This document shows positions 16,976 to 25,137 of a stretch of DNA of 55,129 nucleotides, piece after piece. Numbering within the stretch: the stretch's first letter is position 1; each line of letters starts with the position of its first letter. Under the pieces are notes generated by a model, which did not search any database, was not told the origin of the DNA, and was given only the letters and a program-made list of their open reading frames with translations. The translations under genes and the position numbers were made by a program. This DNA comes from Halorubrum tebenquichense DSM 14210. GTDB lineage: Archaea; Halobacteriota; Halobacteria; Halobacteriales; Haloferacaceae. The stretch spans positions 1 to 55,129 of the forward strand of contig NZ_AOJD01000028.1 in NCBI RefSeq assembly GCF_000337415.1, given 5' to 3'.

Positions 16976-17674
16976 GTGATAGCCGTCGCCGGCGGCAAGG
17001 GCGGAAGCGGAAAGACGACGACTACCCTCGGGCTCGCCCGCGCGCTCTCGCGGCGCGGCGCTGCGGTGGTCGCGGCCGACGCCGACTGGGACCTCCCGAA
17101 CCTCGCGCGGCTGGCCGCTGAGACCGCGGGCGATTCGGCGACCGCCGGACCGAGATCGGGAGCCGTCGAGGGGGACGCGCGGACCGTCCTCGACGCGGCT
17201 CGCGGGGGCGATCCGGTGCGTCCCGACCGCGCCGAGCCGACGGTCCTCGCGGCCCCGGAGGCCCCGCGGTCCGTCGACGCGAACGCGACGTTCGACGCGC
17301 TGGGCGGCGCGACGCCGGATCCCGCACCGGTGTTGCTCGACTGTCCGGCCGGGGCGTCGCCGGACGTGGCCGCGCCCCTGCGGGCGGCGGACCGCGCGCT
17401 GATCGCGACCCCGCTCCGGCGCGCCGCGCTCCGAGACGCAGCGAAGACGGCGGCGATAGCGGAGCGCCTCGACTGCCCGCCGCTCGGCGCGGTCGTGATC
17501 GGCGAGACGGACGTCCCGGACGAGGTGGCGGCGCTGCTCGGCTGCCCCGTCGTCGGAGCGATACCGGACGGCGGGGCCGCCCCGCTCACCGACCCGAGCG
17601 TCCGGTGCGCGTACGACGACCTCGCTCGTCGGCTCGCCGGGACCGCGGCGGGAGCGGAGTGGCGGATCGCGTGA
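16976..17674 (+). CDS. MinD/ParA-like P-loop ATPase
   Basis: The 232-residue protein begins at a GTG with the deviant Walker A AGGKGGSGKTTTT at residues 5-17 and then ADADWDLPNLARLA. A DCPAGASPDV stretch is the switch II/Walker B region, and the C-terminal part (LGAVVIGETDVPDEVAALLGCPVVGAIPDGG) is typical of the SIMIBI MinD fold. No amphipathic membrane-targeting tail as in bacterial MinD is seen. Haloarchaea carry several such proteins; partitioning, positioning or cofactor roles are all possible. A TTATA box (16948-16952) lies just upstream, fitting a leaderless GTG start. The RAD55-like gene follows 104 bp downstream. Confidence 0.88.
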   Translation: MIAVAGGKGGSGKTTTTLGLARALSRRGAAVVAADADWDLPNLARLAAETAGDSATAGPRSGAVEGDARTVLDAARGGDPVRPDRAEPTVLAAPEAPRSVDANATFDALGGATPDPAPVLLDCPAGASPDVAAPLRAADRALIATPLRRAALRDAAKTAAIAERLDCPPLGAVVIGETDVPDEVAALLGCPVVGAIPDGGAAPLTDPSVRCAYDDLARRLAGTAAGAEWRIA

Positions 17675-17778
17675 GGGCCGCGGGAACGAGCGGCGTCGGA
17701 ACGGGGGACGACGGGGCCGTCGGCGGCCGAGAGAGCCGCCATCGACAGACCCAAACGTCCACGGGCGGCAGCGATCGT

Positions 17779-18399
17779 ATGGTGACGCTACCGACCGGGA
17801 TCTCGGTGCTGGACCGGCAGTTCGGCGGGGGGCTCCCGAGCGGTAGCGTCGTCGTGTTGAAGGCGAACCCCGACAGCCAGTCGGAGCTCATCCTGAACCG
17901 GTTCGCGAGGATCCGGCGATGTCGGTACCTGACGACGGTCCGGTCGGCCGGCGCGGTGGAGGCGGCGCTCAGCCTCGACGGGGTCGAGGAGACGACCGTC
18001 GAGGCCCCGGACGACGCCGGGGACCTCGACGAGGCGGCGTCGCTGACCGAGGATCTCCCCGAGAACGGGACGCTGATCGTCGACTCCGTGGAGCCGCTGG
18101 AGGCGGAGACCGCCCCCTCGGCGTACGCCGAGTTCCTCGACGGGGTGCGGTCCCGCGTCGACGACGCCGACGGCGTCGCACTGCTCCACGCGCTCCGCGG
18201 CGGCGAGGACCCCCGAACGAGGCGGGTCACGGAGCAGGTCGCCGACGTCGTGTTCGACCTCCGCACTACCGTCACCGGGACCGAAATCGCGAACCGCCTC
18301 GTCGTCTCCAAGTTCCGCGGCGGCGCGGCCCTCGAAGAGCCGCTGAAACTGAAGCTCACCGACGAGGTCGCCGTCGACACGAGTCGCGACATCGCCTGA
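17779..18399 (+). CDS. RAD55/KaiC-like protein with degenerate P-loop
   Basis: The 206-residue protein starts MVTLPTGISVLDRQFGGGLPSGSVVVLKANPDSQSE. This is the KaiC/RAD55 N-terminal pattern (TGI..LD..LGGGlp.Gs), but the Walker A expected next (GxxGxGKT) is replaced by KANPDSQSELI, so ATP binding in the usual way is doubtful. A Walker B-like strand ENGTLIVDSVEPLE follows near residue 95, then a hydrophobic strand VALLHALRGG and a C-terminal VSKFRGGAALEEPLKLKLTDEV. Haloarchaea have many RAD55-type regulators with eroded active sites, and this may be a signalling or scaffold member. It follows the MinD-like gene. Confidence 0.75.
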   Translation: MVTLPTGISVLDRQFGGGLPSGSVVVLKANPDSQSELILNRFARIRRCRYLTTVRSAGAVEAALSLDGVEETTVEAPDDAGDLDEAASLTEDLPENGTLIVDSVEPLEAETAPSAYAEFLDGVRSRVDDADGVALLHALRGGEDPRTRRVTEQVADVVFDLRTTVTGTEIANRLVVSKFRGGAALEEPLKLKLTDEVAVDTSRDIA

Positions 18400-18460
18400 G
18401 CCGGGGCGAAGCGGGGCGGGAGCGCGACTTGGCCGCAGATCGGTCCGGTTCGTTTTTGTC

Positions 18461-18721
18461 TCAGATCACCGCGGAAACGGCGAGGACGACGACGCCCGTG
18501 GCGGCCGCCGCGACCGCCCAGTTCCGTGCGGTGTCGAACGCACCGTACGGACCGCCCTTTCGCGAGAAGAGGTACAGCGCGTACACGGCGAGCGGTGCCA
18601 GCGTCGGGAGCCGACCGACCGAGACGAGATCGGTGAAACTCGACAGCAGCGCGACCGCGACCGTCGTCGCCGCGGCGCTCGCGGCGACCAGCGCGTCCTC
18701 GCGCGCCCGTTCGATCTCCAT
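18461..18721 (-). CDS. Small haloarchaeal membrane protein
   Basis: The 86-residue product has a short charged N-terminus (MEIERAREDALV) followed by three hydrophobic segments, around residues 10-30, 37-52 and 65-86. The segments are separated by a basic loop SRKGGPYGAFDTARN. No family was recognised. The ATG at 18721 is the most likely start; the longer frame extends into unlikely sequence. It is convergent with the RAD55-like gene. Confidence 0.6.
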   Translation of the reverse strand: MEIERAREDALVAASAAATTVAVALLSSFTDLVSVGRLPTLAPLAVYALYLFSRKGGPYGAFDTARNWAVAAAATGVVVLAVSAVI

Positions 18722-18877
18722 GTGCGGTGTGGGCGGGCGGGCGGGCAAAAGGGATCTGTTCGGCGGTCGCGCCGCTCCGCCGGTCGGTCGCATACGCAAA
18801 AAAGCGCGACTCCGGCGGCTCTTCGGGAAGGACACGCCGCGAAAAATCGAGTGGCTCGGACGAACCGACCGGGTCGG

Positions 18878-19807
18878 TTACTCCTCGTCGATCTCGTCGA
18901 CGATCTCGTCGGCGTCGACGTCGACGTCTTCGAGCGCCTCCTCGATGTCGACGTCACCGGCACCGCCGCCCATGCCGCCCATCATGCCGCCGAGACCGCC
19001 CATACCGCCGCCCTCGATGACCTCCTCGATCACGACGCGGTCGAGCCCGAGTCGGTCCATGAGGTCCTGCGCGATCTGCTGTTTCTGGAACATCCACTGC
19101 TGGTTCATCTGCATCGCCTGCGTCGCGGTGACGTAGAGGACGTCCGTCTCGACCTCCTCGGTCTCGACGGTCTCCTCGCCGTCGTCGTCCTCGGTGACGG
19201 TCTCCTCCTCCTCGGTGACCGTCTCGATGCGGACCTCGGGGGCCTCCTGGAGGTACATGCCGAGCATGCCCGACGCCTGCTCCTCGCGATCGTCGATGGC
19301 TTCGAGGATCTCGTACTCGTACTCAAGGTCCTCGCCGGCCAGCGGGTGGTTGAAGTCGACGCGGGCGCGGCCGCCGATGATCGTTTCGAGGTGGCCCTGC
19401 CGGTTGTCGATCTGGACCTGCGCGCCGGGGAAGCGGTCGTCCTCGGGGATCTTGTCGGCCTTGACCGTCTCGACCTCGTCGGGGTCGTACTCGCCGAAGG
19501 CGTCCTCGGCGGGCACGTCGACGGTGCCCTCGTCGCCGACCGCGCCGCCGACGAACGCCTCCTCGACGGAGGGGAACACGTGGCCGGCACCGAGCGCGAT
19601 GATCCGCGGCTCGAAGTCGTACTCGTCGACGTCGATCTCGGCGTCCTCGGCCGTCTCCTCGTCGGTCGTGTCGATGACGCGGCCGTCGTCGGCCGTTCGG
19701 ATCGTGTACGCGACGCGGACGAAGTCGCCGTCTTCGAGTCCGGCGTCGGTCTCGGTCTCGGTCTCCTCGGCCTCGTCGGCCGCGTCCGCTTGCTCCTGAT
19801 CGCTCAT
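18878..19807 (-). CDS. FKBP/SlyD-type peptidyl-prolyl isomerase with GGM and acidic tail
   Basis: The 309-residue protein has an acidic N-terminus, then an archaeal FKBP domain with an inserted chaperone flap (FVRVAYTIRTADDGRVID ... PAEDAFGEYDPDEV ... GGRARVDFNHPLAGEDLEYE, residues about 25-165). It catalyses proline isomerisation and assists folding. A C-terminal domain (about 165-262) includes an acidic hinge and the helix QKQQIAQDLMDRLGLDRV. Residues about 264-283 form a Gly/Met-rich segment GGGMGGLGGMMGGMGGGAG, like the flexible GGM tails of chaperonins, followed by an acidic end. It is divergent from the CYTH gene. Confidence 0.9.
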   Translation of the reverse strand: MSDQEQADAADEAEETETETDAGLEDGDFVRVAYTIRTADDGRVIDTTDEETAEDAEIDVDEYDFEPRIIALGAGHVFPSVEEAFVGGAVGDEGTVDVPAEDAFGEYDPDEVETVKADKIPEDDRFPGAQVQIDNRQGHLETIIGGRARVDFNHPLAGEDLEYEYEILEAIDDREEQASGMLGMYLQEAPEVRIETVTEEEETVTEDDDGEETVETEEVETDVLYVTATQAMQMNQQWMFQKQQIAQDLMDRLGLDRVVIEEVIEGGGMGGLGGMMGGMGGGAGDVDIEEALEDVDVDADEIVDEIDEE

Positions 19808-19997
19808 ACCTGAAGGTCACCTGTTACACCCTTAAGAAGCACGGTTCGGCGCGAGGGCCGCCGACGACCGGGAAACGGCGGCGGTTCGGGTGCTCACGCG
19901 CCGGGGCGCGGGACCCGCCGGTCGTCCTCGGCGCGACCCGAGGGCGGCTCCGCTGGGTCCCGGGTCCCTTTTGAACGCGCCGGTCGCACGCACTACC

Positions 19998-20576
19998 GTG
20001 TACGAAGTCGAGATCAAAGTCCCGGCCGACCTCGACGCGACCCGGGAGCGGCTCCGCGCGGCCGGTGCCGAGCGCGTCGACGCCCGGCTCCAGCGCGACA
20101 CCTACTACGACGCGCCCCACCGCGAGTTCGCCGAGACCGACGAGGCGCTCCGCATTCGACGCGAGACGCCGCTGGAAGGCGGAGTATCGTCGGCGGCGCG
20201 GGACCGCGACGCGGCAGCGACGGTCACTTATAAGGGACCGCTCATCGAGGACGCGTCGAAGACGCGCGCCGAACACGAGACCGGCGTCGACGACGGCGAG
20301 GCGCTCGCGGCGGTCCTCTCCGGCCTCGGGTTCGAGCCGGCCGCGACGGTGGAGAAGCGCCGCGAGTTCTGGTCGTACGACGGGTTCACGGTGACGCTCG
20401 ACGCCGTCACCGGACTCGACGAGTACGTCGAGATCGAGCGCGCCGTCGGCGAGGAGCGCGAGGTCGACGCGGCGCGCGAGGCGGCGGTCGAGGCGCTCGA
20501 CCGACTGGGCCTCGACGCGGGCGAACAGGTGCGGACCTCCTACCTCGGACTGCTGCTGGCCGCGGAAGGGGACTGA
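19998..20576 (+). CDS. CYTH-domain protein (class IV adenylate cyclase / thiamine triphosphatase family)
   Basis: The 192-residue protein starts at a GTG and opens with the CYTH signature YEVEIKVPADLDATRERL. RLQRDTYYDAPHREFAETDEALRIRRE, VTYKGP and VEKRRE supply the charged residues that line the triphosphate tunnel, and LDEYVEIER is the late acidic strand. Homologues are annotated as class IV adenylate cyclase (CyaB), but many hydrolyse triphosphates, so the reaction is uncertain. An acidic, Ala-rich insert lies near residues 55-70. Its 3' end is 12 bp from the convergent MaoC gene. Confidence 0.85.
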   Translation: MYEVEIKVPADLDATRERLRAAGAERVDARLQRDTYYDAPHREFAETDEALRIRRETPLEGGVSSAARDRDAAATVTYKGPLIEDASKTRAEHETGVDDGEALAAVLSGLGFEPAATVEKRREFWSYDGFTVTLDAVTGLDEYVEIERAVGEEREVDAAREAAVEALDRLGLDAGEQVRTSYLGLLLAAEGD

Positions 20577-20588
20577 CCGGCGCGTCGG

Positions 20589-21080
20589 TCAGTCGGTCGA
20601 TCCGTCGGACACCTCGTCTCCTTCCGGTCGCTTCTCCGAGAGCACCGTCCGCTCGAACTCGCAGACGAGGACGTCGTCGTCGCCGTCGACGATCTTGAAC
20701 GCCTCGACGCGCATGGTGACGACGCCGCGCTCGCCGTCGCTCGTCTCCCGCTTGTCGACGACGGTCGACCGCGCGCGGATCGTGTCGCCGTGGTACACCG
20801 GGTTCGGGTGTTCGACGCCGTCGTACGAGAGGTTCGCAACGATGGTCCCGTCGGTGGTCTCGGGGATGGAGACGCCGACCGCGAGCGACATGGTGTACAG
20901 CCCGTTCACGAGCCGTTCGCCGAACTGCGTCTCCGCGGCGAAGTCGGCGTCGAGGTGGAGCGGCTGCTGGTTCATCGTCATGTCGCAGAAGCGCTGGTTG
21001 TCGGCCTCGCTTATCGTCCGCCGCTTCGCGTGCTCTATCGTCTCGCCGACCGCGAACTCCTCGTAGTAGCGTCCGGTCAT
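20589..21080 (-). CDS. MaoC-family hydratase (itaconyl-/mesaconyl-CoA hydratase-like)
   Basis: The 163-residue protein is a single hot-dog fold of the MaoC type. The active-site loop is CDMTMNQQPLHLDADFA, in which the Asp of the usual DxNPxH dyad is Asn. This TMNxQPLHLD variant is, from memory, the form of the MaoC proteins encoded beside CitE lyases, such as itaconyl-CoA hydratases. FGERLVNGLYTMSLAVGVSI and VYHGDTIRARSTVVD are also typical. The start MTGRYYEEF at 21080 is supported by family similarity. It is divergent from the CitE-like gene 168 bp away, so the two could share a regulatory region and act on the same C4/C5-CoA ester. Confidence 0.85.
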   Translation of the reverse strand: MTGRYYEEFAVGETIEHAKRRTISEADNQRFCDMTMNQQPLHLDADFAAETQFGERLVNGLYTMSLAVGVSIPETTDGTIVANLSYDGVEHPNPVYHGDTIRARSTVVDKRETSDGERGVVTMRVEAFKIVDGDDDVLVCEFERTVLSEKRPEGDEVSDGSTD

Positions 21081-21248
21081 GCCCTCGGGGTCGACCGGCG
21101 ACGTGAAATCGGTACCGCTCTCTGTCGAGGCGAGACCGACACGAGCGCGACGGCGGCGGTCGAGGCGGGTGACGCGAGCGCGACGAATCGCCCCCTCGAT
21201 TGGGATTCGGCCGGCGGTTTTTAGCCGTCCGCCCGCGGACCACGGAGC

Positions 21249-22127
21249 ATGCCACGCCGAAGCCTCCTGTTCTCCCCCGGCGACAGCCCTGACCTCATGC
21301 GGAAGGCCCCCGGGGCCGGGGCCGACGTGATCTGTTTCGACCTCGAAGACGCCGTCGCGCCCGCCCGGAAGGACGAGGCGAGGGCGGCGGTCGCCGACGT
21401 GCTCGCCGACCCCTCGTTCGACCCGGACGCGGAGGTGTGCGTCCGGCTGACCGCCGAGTCGCCCGCGGCCGACCTCGACGGCGTGTTGGGGGGCGGCGCG
21501 GGAGACGGAACTGCTGAGGCCGAAGCGGCCGAGGTCAGGCTCGACGCGGTGATGCTTCCGAAGGTCGAGTCCGCCGACCGCGTCGCGGCCGTCGCGGACC
21601 TCTGTGCCGATCGCGGGCGCGACCCCGCGGTGTTCGCGCTCGTCGAGACGGCGGCGGGGGTCCTCTCGGCGCGGTCGATCGCGGCCGCGGACGCGACCGA
21701 CGCGCTCGCGTTCGGGGCCGAGGACCTCGCGGCCGACGTGGGCGCGACCCGGACCGACGAGGGGACGGAGGTGCTGTACGCGAGGGAACACGTCGTCCTC
21801 GCGGCGAGCGCGGCCGACATCGACGCCCTCGATACGGTGTACACGGACTTCTCGGACGACGGGGGGCTCCGCGAGGACGCGGCGTTCGCGCGGCGGCTGG
21901 GCTACGACGGGAAGCTCGCGATCCACCCGGCGCAGGTGGGACCGATCACGGAGGCGTTCACCCCGGACCCCGAGGACGTGGAGTGGGCGAGCGCCGTCCT
22001 CGACGCCCGCGACGAAGCGGACGCGGAGGGGCGAGCCGTCTTCGAGGTCGACGGCGAGATGGTCGACGCGCCGCTGATCGCGCAGGCGGAGCGGATCCTC
22101 GATCGAGCGCCCGACGGCGACCGCTGA
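21249..22127 (+). CDS. CitE-like CoA-ester lyase (HpcH/HpaI family)
   Basis: The 292-residue TIM barrel has the CitE motifs RRSLLFSPGDSPDLMRKA, VICFDLEDAVAPARK (Mg-binding Asp/Glu), LPKVESADR, LAFGAEDLAADVG and KLAIHPAQVGPI. The family cleaves malyl-, methylmalyl- or citramalyl-CoA into acetyl-CoA plus a 2-oxoacid, or acts in the reverse sense. A low-complexity Gly/Ala/Glu insert lies near residues 82-96. The divergent MaoC gene supports a hydratase plus lyase pair for a dicarboxylyl-CoA. Glutamate dehydrogenase follows downstream, but any link to the methylaspartate cycle is speculative because no other cycle enzyme is present. Confidence 0.87.
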   Translation: MPRRSLLFSPGDSPDLMRKAPGAGADVICFDLEDAVAPARKDEARAAVADVLADPSFDPDAEVCVRLTAESPAADLDGVLGGGAGDGTAEAEAAEVRLDAVMLPKVESADRVAAVADLCADRGRDPAVFALVETAAGVLSARSIAAADATDALAFGAEDLAADVGATRTDEGTEVLYAREHVVLAASAADIDALDTVYTDFSDDGGLREDAAFARRLGYDGKLAIHPAQVGPITEAFTPDPEDVEWASAVLDARDEADAEGRAVFEVDGEMVDAPLIAQAERILDRAPDGDR

Positions 22128-22194
22128 CGCCGGTCGTCCGGTTGACGGTCGCTGACGCCGGTCGTCCGGTTGACGGTCGCTGACGCCGGTCGTC
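22125..22194 (+). repeat. 28-bp tandem repeat, about 2.5 copies
   Basis: A unit beginning TGACGCCGGTCGTCCGGTTG and ending ACGGTCGC occurs at 22125-22152 and 22153-22180, and as a partial copy at 22181-22194. The first base triplet of copy 1 is the TGA stop of the CitE-like gene. The copies are identical over their full length, which suggests a recent expansion. They lie in the 161 bp spacer before the glutamate dehydrogenase gene. Confidence 0.9.
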
Positions 22195-22288
22195 GAGTCG
22201 ACGGGCATCGACATTGAGCGTCGGGTCGGCGCGGCCGGCGGACCCCCGTGGTCGTCACAATTAACCACCGGCGCGGAGACGTGAACGT

Positions 22289-23542
22289 ATGAGTTCGGAG
22301 GCTAACCCGTTCGAGAGTCTGCGAGAGCAGGTGGACGACGCGGCGGCGGTCCTCGAGACCGATCCGGGCGTCATCGAGCGCCTGAAGAACCCGGAGCGGG
22401 TGTTGGAGACGAACCTGACGTTCGAGCGCGACGACGGCTCGCTGGAGACCGTCCGCGCGTACCGCTCGCAGTTCAACGGCGACCGCGGTCCGTACAAGGG
22501 CGGGATCCGCTACCACCCGGGGGTCACCCGCGACGAGGTGAAGGCGCTGTCCGGCTGGATGGCGTACAAGTGCGCCGTCGTCGACGTTCCGTACGGCGGC
22601 GGCAAGGGGGGGATCGCGATCGATCCGGCCGACTACTCCGCCGACGAGTTAGAGCGGATCACCCGCGCGTTCGCGACCGAGCTGCGCCCGCTGATCGGCG
22701 AGGACCGCGACATCCCCGCACCGGACGTCAACACCGGTCAACGGGAGATGAACTGGATCAAAGACACCTACGAGACGCTGGAGAACACCACCGCGCCCGG
22801 GGTCATCACGGGGAAGGCGATCGACTCCGGCGGCAGCGAGGGGCGCGTCGAGGCGACCGGTCGCTCGGTGGCGCTGTCCGCGCGCGAGGCGTTCGACTGG
22901 CTCGGCCGCGACCTGTCGGGCGCGACGGTGGCGGTTCAGGGGTACGGAAACGCCGGCTCCGTCGCCGCGGCGCTGCTCGACGACCTCGGCGCTGACGTGG
23001 TCGCGGCCTCCGACTCCTCGGGCGGAATCCACGCCGCAGACGGGTTCGACCCGCGCGAGGTGAAAGCGCACAAGTCCGAGACCGGATCGGTCACCGGCTA
23101 CTCCGGTACCGACGCGATTTCGAACGACGAACTGCTCACGCTCGACGTCGACTGCCTCGTCCCGGCCGCGCTGGAGAACGCCGTCAACGGCGACCTCGCG
23201 GCCGACGTGCGCGCGGACCTGATCGTCGAGGCGGCGAACGGGCCGCTCACGCCCGACGCCGACGACGTGTTGGCCGACCGCGGCGTCCACGTCGTCCCCG
23301 ACATCCTCGCGAACGCGGGCGGCGTCACCGTCTCCTACTTCGAGTGGGTCCAGAACCGACAGCGATTCGGCTGGACCGAGGAGCGCGTCAACGAGGAACT
23401 GGAGCGCGTCATCACGGACGCGTTCGACACGCTCGTCGAGACGTACGAGTCGAACGAGGTCCCCAACCTCCGCACCGCGGCGTACGTCGTCGGCATCGGC
23501 CGGATCGTGAACGCGTACGATCAGGCCGGGAACTGGCCGTGA
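22289..23542 (+). CDS. NAD(P)-dependent glutamate dehydrogenase
   Basis: The 417-residue protein is a full-length Glu/Leu/Phe/Val dehydrogenase that interconverts glutamate and 2-oxoglutarate with ammonia. It has the substrate loop [16 protein letters not shown], the catalytic lysine region [21 protein letters not shown] near residue 105, [14 protein letters not shown], and the Rossmann motif [14 protein letters not shown] near residue 215. [10 protein letters not shown] and [20 protein letters not shown] close the active site. Coenzyme preference cannot be decided by eye. Haloarchaea keep several gdh paralogues. The gene stands alone after a tandem repeat, with a 36 bp gap to the convergent Dph6 gene. 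Confidence 0.93.
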   Translation: MSSEANPFESLREQVDDAAAVLETDPGVIERLKNPERVLETNLTFERDDGSLETVRAYRSQFNGDRGPYKGGIRYHPGVTRDEVKALSGWMAYKCAVVDVPYGGGKGGIAIDPADYSADELERITRAFATELRPLIGEDRDIPAPDVNTGQREMNWIKDTYETLENTTAPGVITGKAIDSGGSEGRVEATGRSVALSAREAFDWLGRDLSGATVAVQGYGNAGSVAAALLDDLGADVVAASDSSGGIHAADGFDPREVKAHKSETGSVTGYSGTDAISNDELLTLDVDCLVPAALENAVNGDLAADVRADLIVEAANGPLTPDADDVLADRGVHVVPDILANAGGVTVSYFEWVQNRQRFGWTEERVNEELERVITDAFDTLVETYESNEVPNLRTAAYVVGIGRIVNAYDQAGNWP

Positions 23543-23578
23543 AGAAGAGGTAACGAACCGACTTAGCCGCGTTCGGAG

Positions 23579-24292
23579 CTACTCCAGCCGCGCGTCTCGG
23601 ATTTCGACGTGCCCGCGGTCGCCCTCCCAGACCGCGTCGTAGGTCAGGTCGATGCGGCGGTCCATGTGCGGGCCGTCGACGACGTACGTCTCGAACTCGC
23701 CGCCCTCGCCGAGCGGGTGGACGCCGTACTCCTCGCGGAGCGCGAGCAGGTCGTCGAGCGCGTCGGCGTCGTACCGGCGTCCGAGCCACGACTCGTCGAG
23801 GCCGTACGCCGCCACCTGGACGATCCGGATCTCGAAGCCGGCGTCGAACATCGCCTCGGCGAGTTCGACCGGGTCCCGCTGCCACAGCGGCGCGAACAGG
23901 TCGATCCCCAGCCGGTCGCACATCGCCTGAATCCGGCTCGTCTGGAATTCGCTCTCGACCGCGCCCGCGGTGACGCCCGCGAGGTCGACGTCCCTTCCGG
24001 CGGCGATCTCCCGGAGCGCCGCCTCCATCGGCTCCAGTTCGGCGTCCCCCTGCGCGCCCGCGTCGTCGACATCGCCCGCGCCGAAATCGTCCGGCGACAC
24101 CTCGACGAGGTCGATCCCGACGCTCTCGGCGGCGAGCGCGGCGAGCTCCGTCGCCGGCGTGTGGTACATGTACGAGTCGCCTGCGGGGTGGACGGTCAGC
24201 AGTCGCGAGACGTCGAGTCCCTCCTCCAAGGCGCGGTACAGCGCCCACGAGGAGTCCTTGCCGCCGGAAAAGAGGCTCACCCAGTCGGTCAT
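23579..24292 (-). CDS. Diphthine-ammonia ligase (Dph6)
   Basis: The 237-residue protein begins MTDWVSLFSGGKDSSWALYRAL, the PP-loop ATP pyrophosphatase motif SGGKDS of Dph6. It adenylates diphthine on elongation factor aEF2 and amidates it with ammonia, the last step of diphthamide formation. GVTAGAVESEFQTSRIQAMCDRLG and FAPLWQRDPVELAEAM, EYGVHPLGEGGEFETYVVDGP are conserved stretches of the family. The ATG at 24292 was chosen at the start of the PP-loop strand. The partner Dph2 lies at 14551-15594. Dph5 is not in the window. Confidence 0.9.
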   Translation of the reverse strand: MTDWVSLFSGGKDSSWALYRALEEGLDVSRLLTVHPAGDSYMYHTPATELAALAAESVGIDLVEVSPDDFGAGDVDDAGAQGDAELEPMEAALREIAAGRDVDLAGVTAGAVESEFQTSRIQAMCDRLGIDLFAPLWQRDPVELAEAMFDAGFEIRIVQVAAYGLDESWLGRRYDADALDDLLALREEYGVHPLGEGGEFETYVVDGPHMDRRIDLTYDAVWEGDRGHVEIRDARLE

Positions 24293-24402
24293 GACTGTGG
24301 GAGGGAGACGCACCGATAAAGGGTCGACGGTCGGACGCCGTTCGAGCGTCGGTGGGGCGGCACGGCGGGGCGGACGTCCCGGTGTGCGCCGAGTGCGCCG
24401 TT

Positions 24403-24972
24403 TCAGTCCGAGATGAACTCGTTGTCGCGCCAGTTGACGCCGCCGTCGCCCTCGCCGGCACCCTGCGGGCTCTCGACGACCTCGATGCTCGCGGGACGCC
24501 GCTCGCCCTCGACGATTCGGGTCGCCTCGAGCTCGTCGTCCTCCTCGGTGATCGCCGTCAGCGTGCCCTTCTCGGAGAGCGTCGCGATCTCACGGAGCAC
24601 CAGGAACATCGGGTACTGGAGCGCAGAGTTCTGGAGGACGGTCTCGCGGTCGCCCTTGAAGCAGGCGAACTCGACCAGCTCGGAGGGGATCTCCTCCTCC
24701 TCGTCGTCCATCCACTGCGGGCCACCGGCGCGCGGCGGCTCCTCCTCCCACACGCGCGTCTCCGTGACGGACGCCTTCAGCTGTGCGGTCGGGGTGTACT
24801 TGCTGATCGACTCGTCGTCGGACAGGGCCTTGATGATGAGTGTGTTGTTTCGACGCGTGATGTCGATGTCGTCGATCTCCGGCGGCAGGTCGGGATCTTC
24901 GTCGAAGTACGTCTCTACGTCTTCGAGTGGCAGTTCGAGCGTCGAATGAAGTCGGAACACGCGGCCTGTCAT
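24403..24972 (-). CDS. Conserved haloarchaeal protein (DUF7110-like)
   Basis: The 189-residue protein starts MTGRVFRLHSTLELPLEDVE, and the longer frame has no family support. It is soluble and acidic. Regions that look conserved include DIDITRRNNTLIIKALS, YTPTAQLKASVTETRVWEEE, IPSELVEFACFKGDRETVLQ, LQYPMFLVLREIA and the C-terminal NWRDNEFISD. I recall this as the haloarchaeal family DUF7110, not verified. No catalytic motif is apparent, and its function is unknown. It is on the same strand as the glutaredoxin gene, 165 bp downstream of it. Confidence 0.75.
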   Translation of the reverse strand: MTGRVFRLHSTLELPLEDVETYFDEDPDLPPEIDDIDITRRNNTLIIKALSDDESISKYTPTAQLKASVTETRVWEEEPPRAGGPQWMDDEEEEIPSELVEFACFKGDRETVLQNSALQYPMFLVLREIATLSEKGTLTAITEEDDELEATRIVEGERRPASIEVVESPQGAGEGDGGVNWRDNEFISD

Positions 24973-25137
24973 TGTTTGTGGGATGCGGTGGGGTCGAACC
25001 GGTGGTCGGGACGGCAGCGGCAACGGCTGCTTCTGTCGTATATAGGCACCGTGGGTTTATATGGCCTGCCCTTCCAAACCCAAAGATCGGCGAACGGTCC
25101 GGAACCGGCGGCGCGCGGCCCCGTGCCGGAGGGGGCC

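Noticed and set aside
22125..22194. Tandem repeat considered as a CRISPR array
   Set aside because: Copies are contiguous without spacers and there are no cas genes.
20589..23542. MaoC, CitE and glutamate dehydrogenase considered as a methylaspartate-cycle cluster
   Set aside because: No glutamate mutase, methylaspartate ammonia-lyase or CoA-transferase is present, and the MaoC is single-domain.
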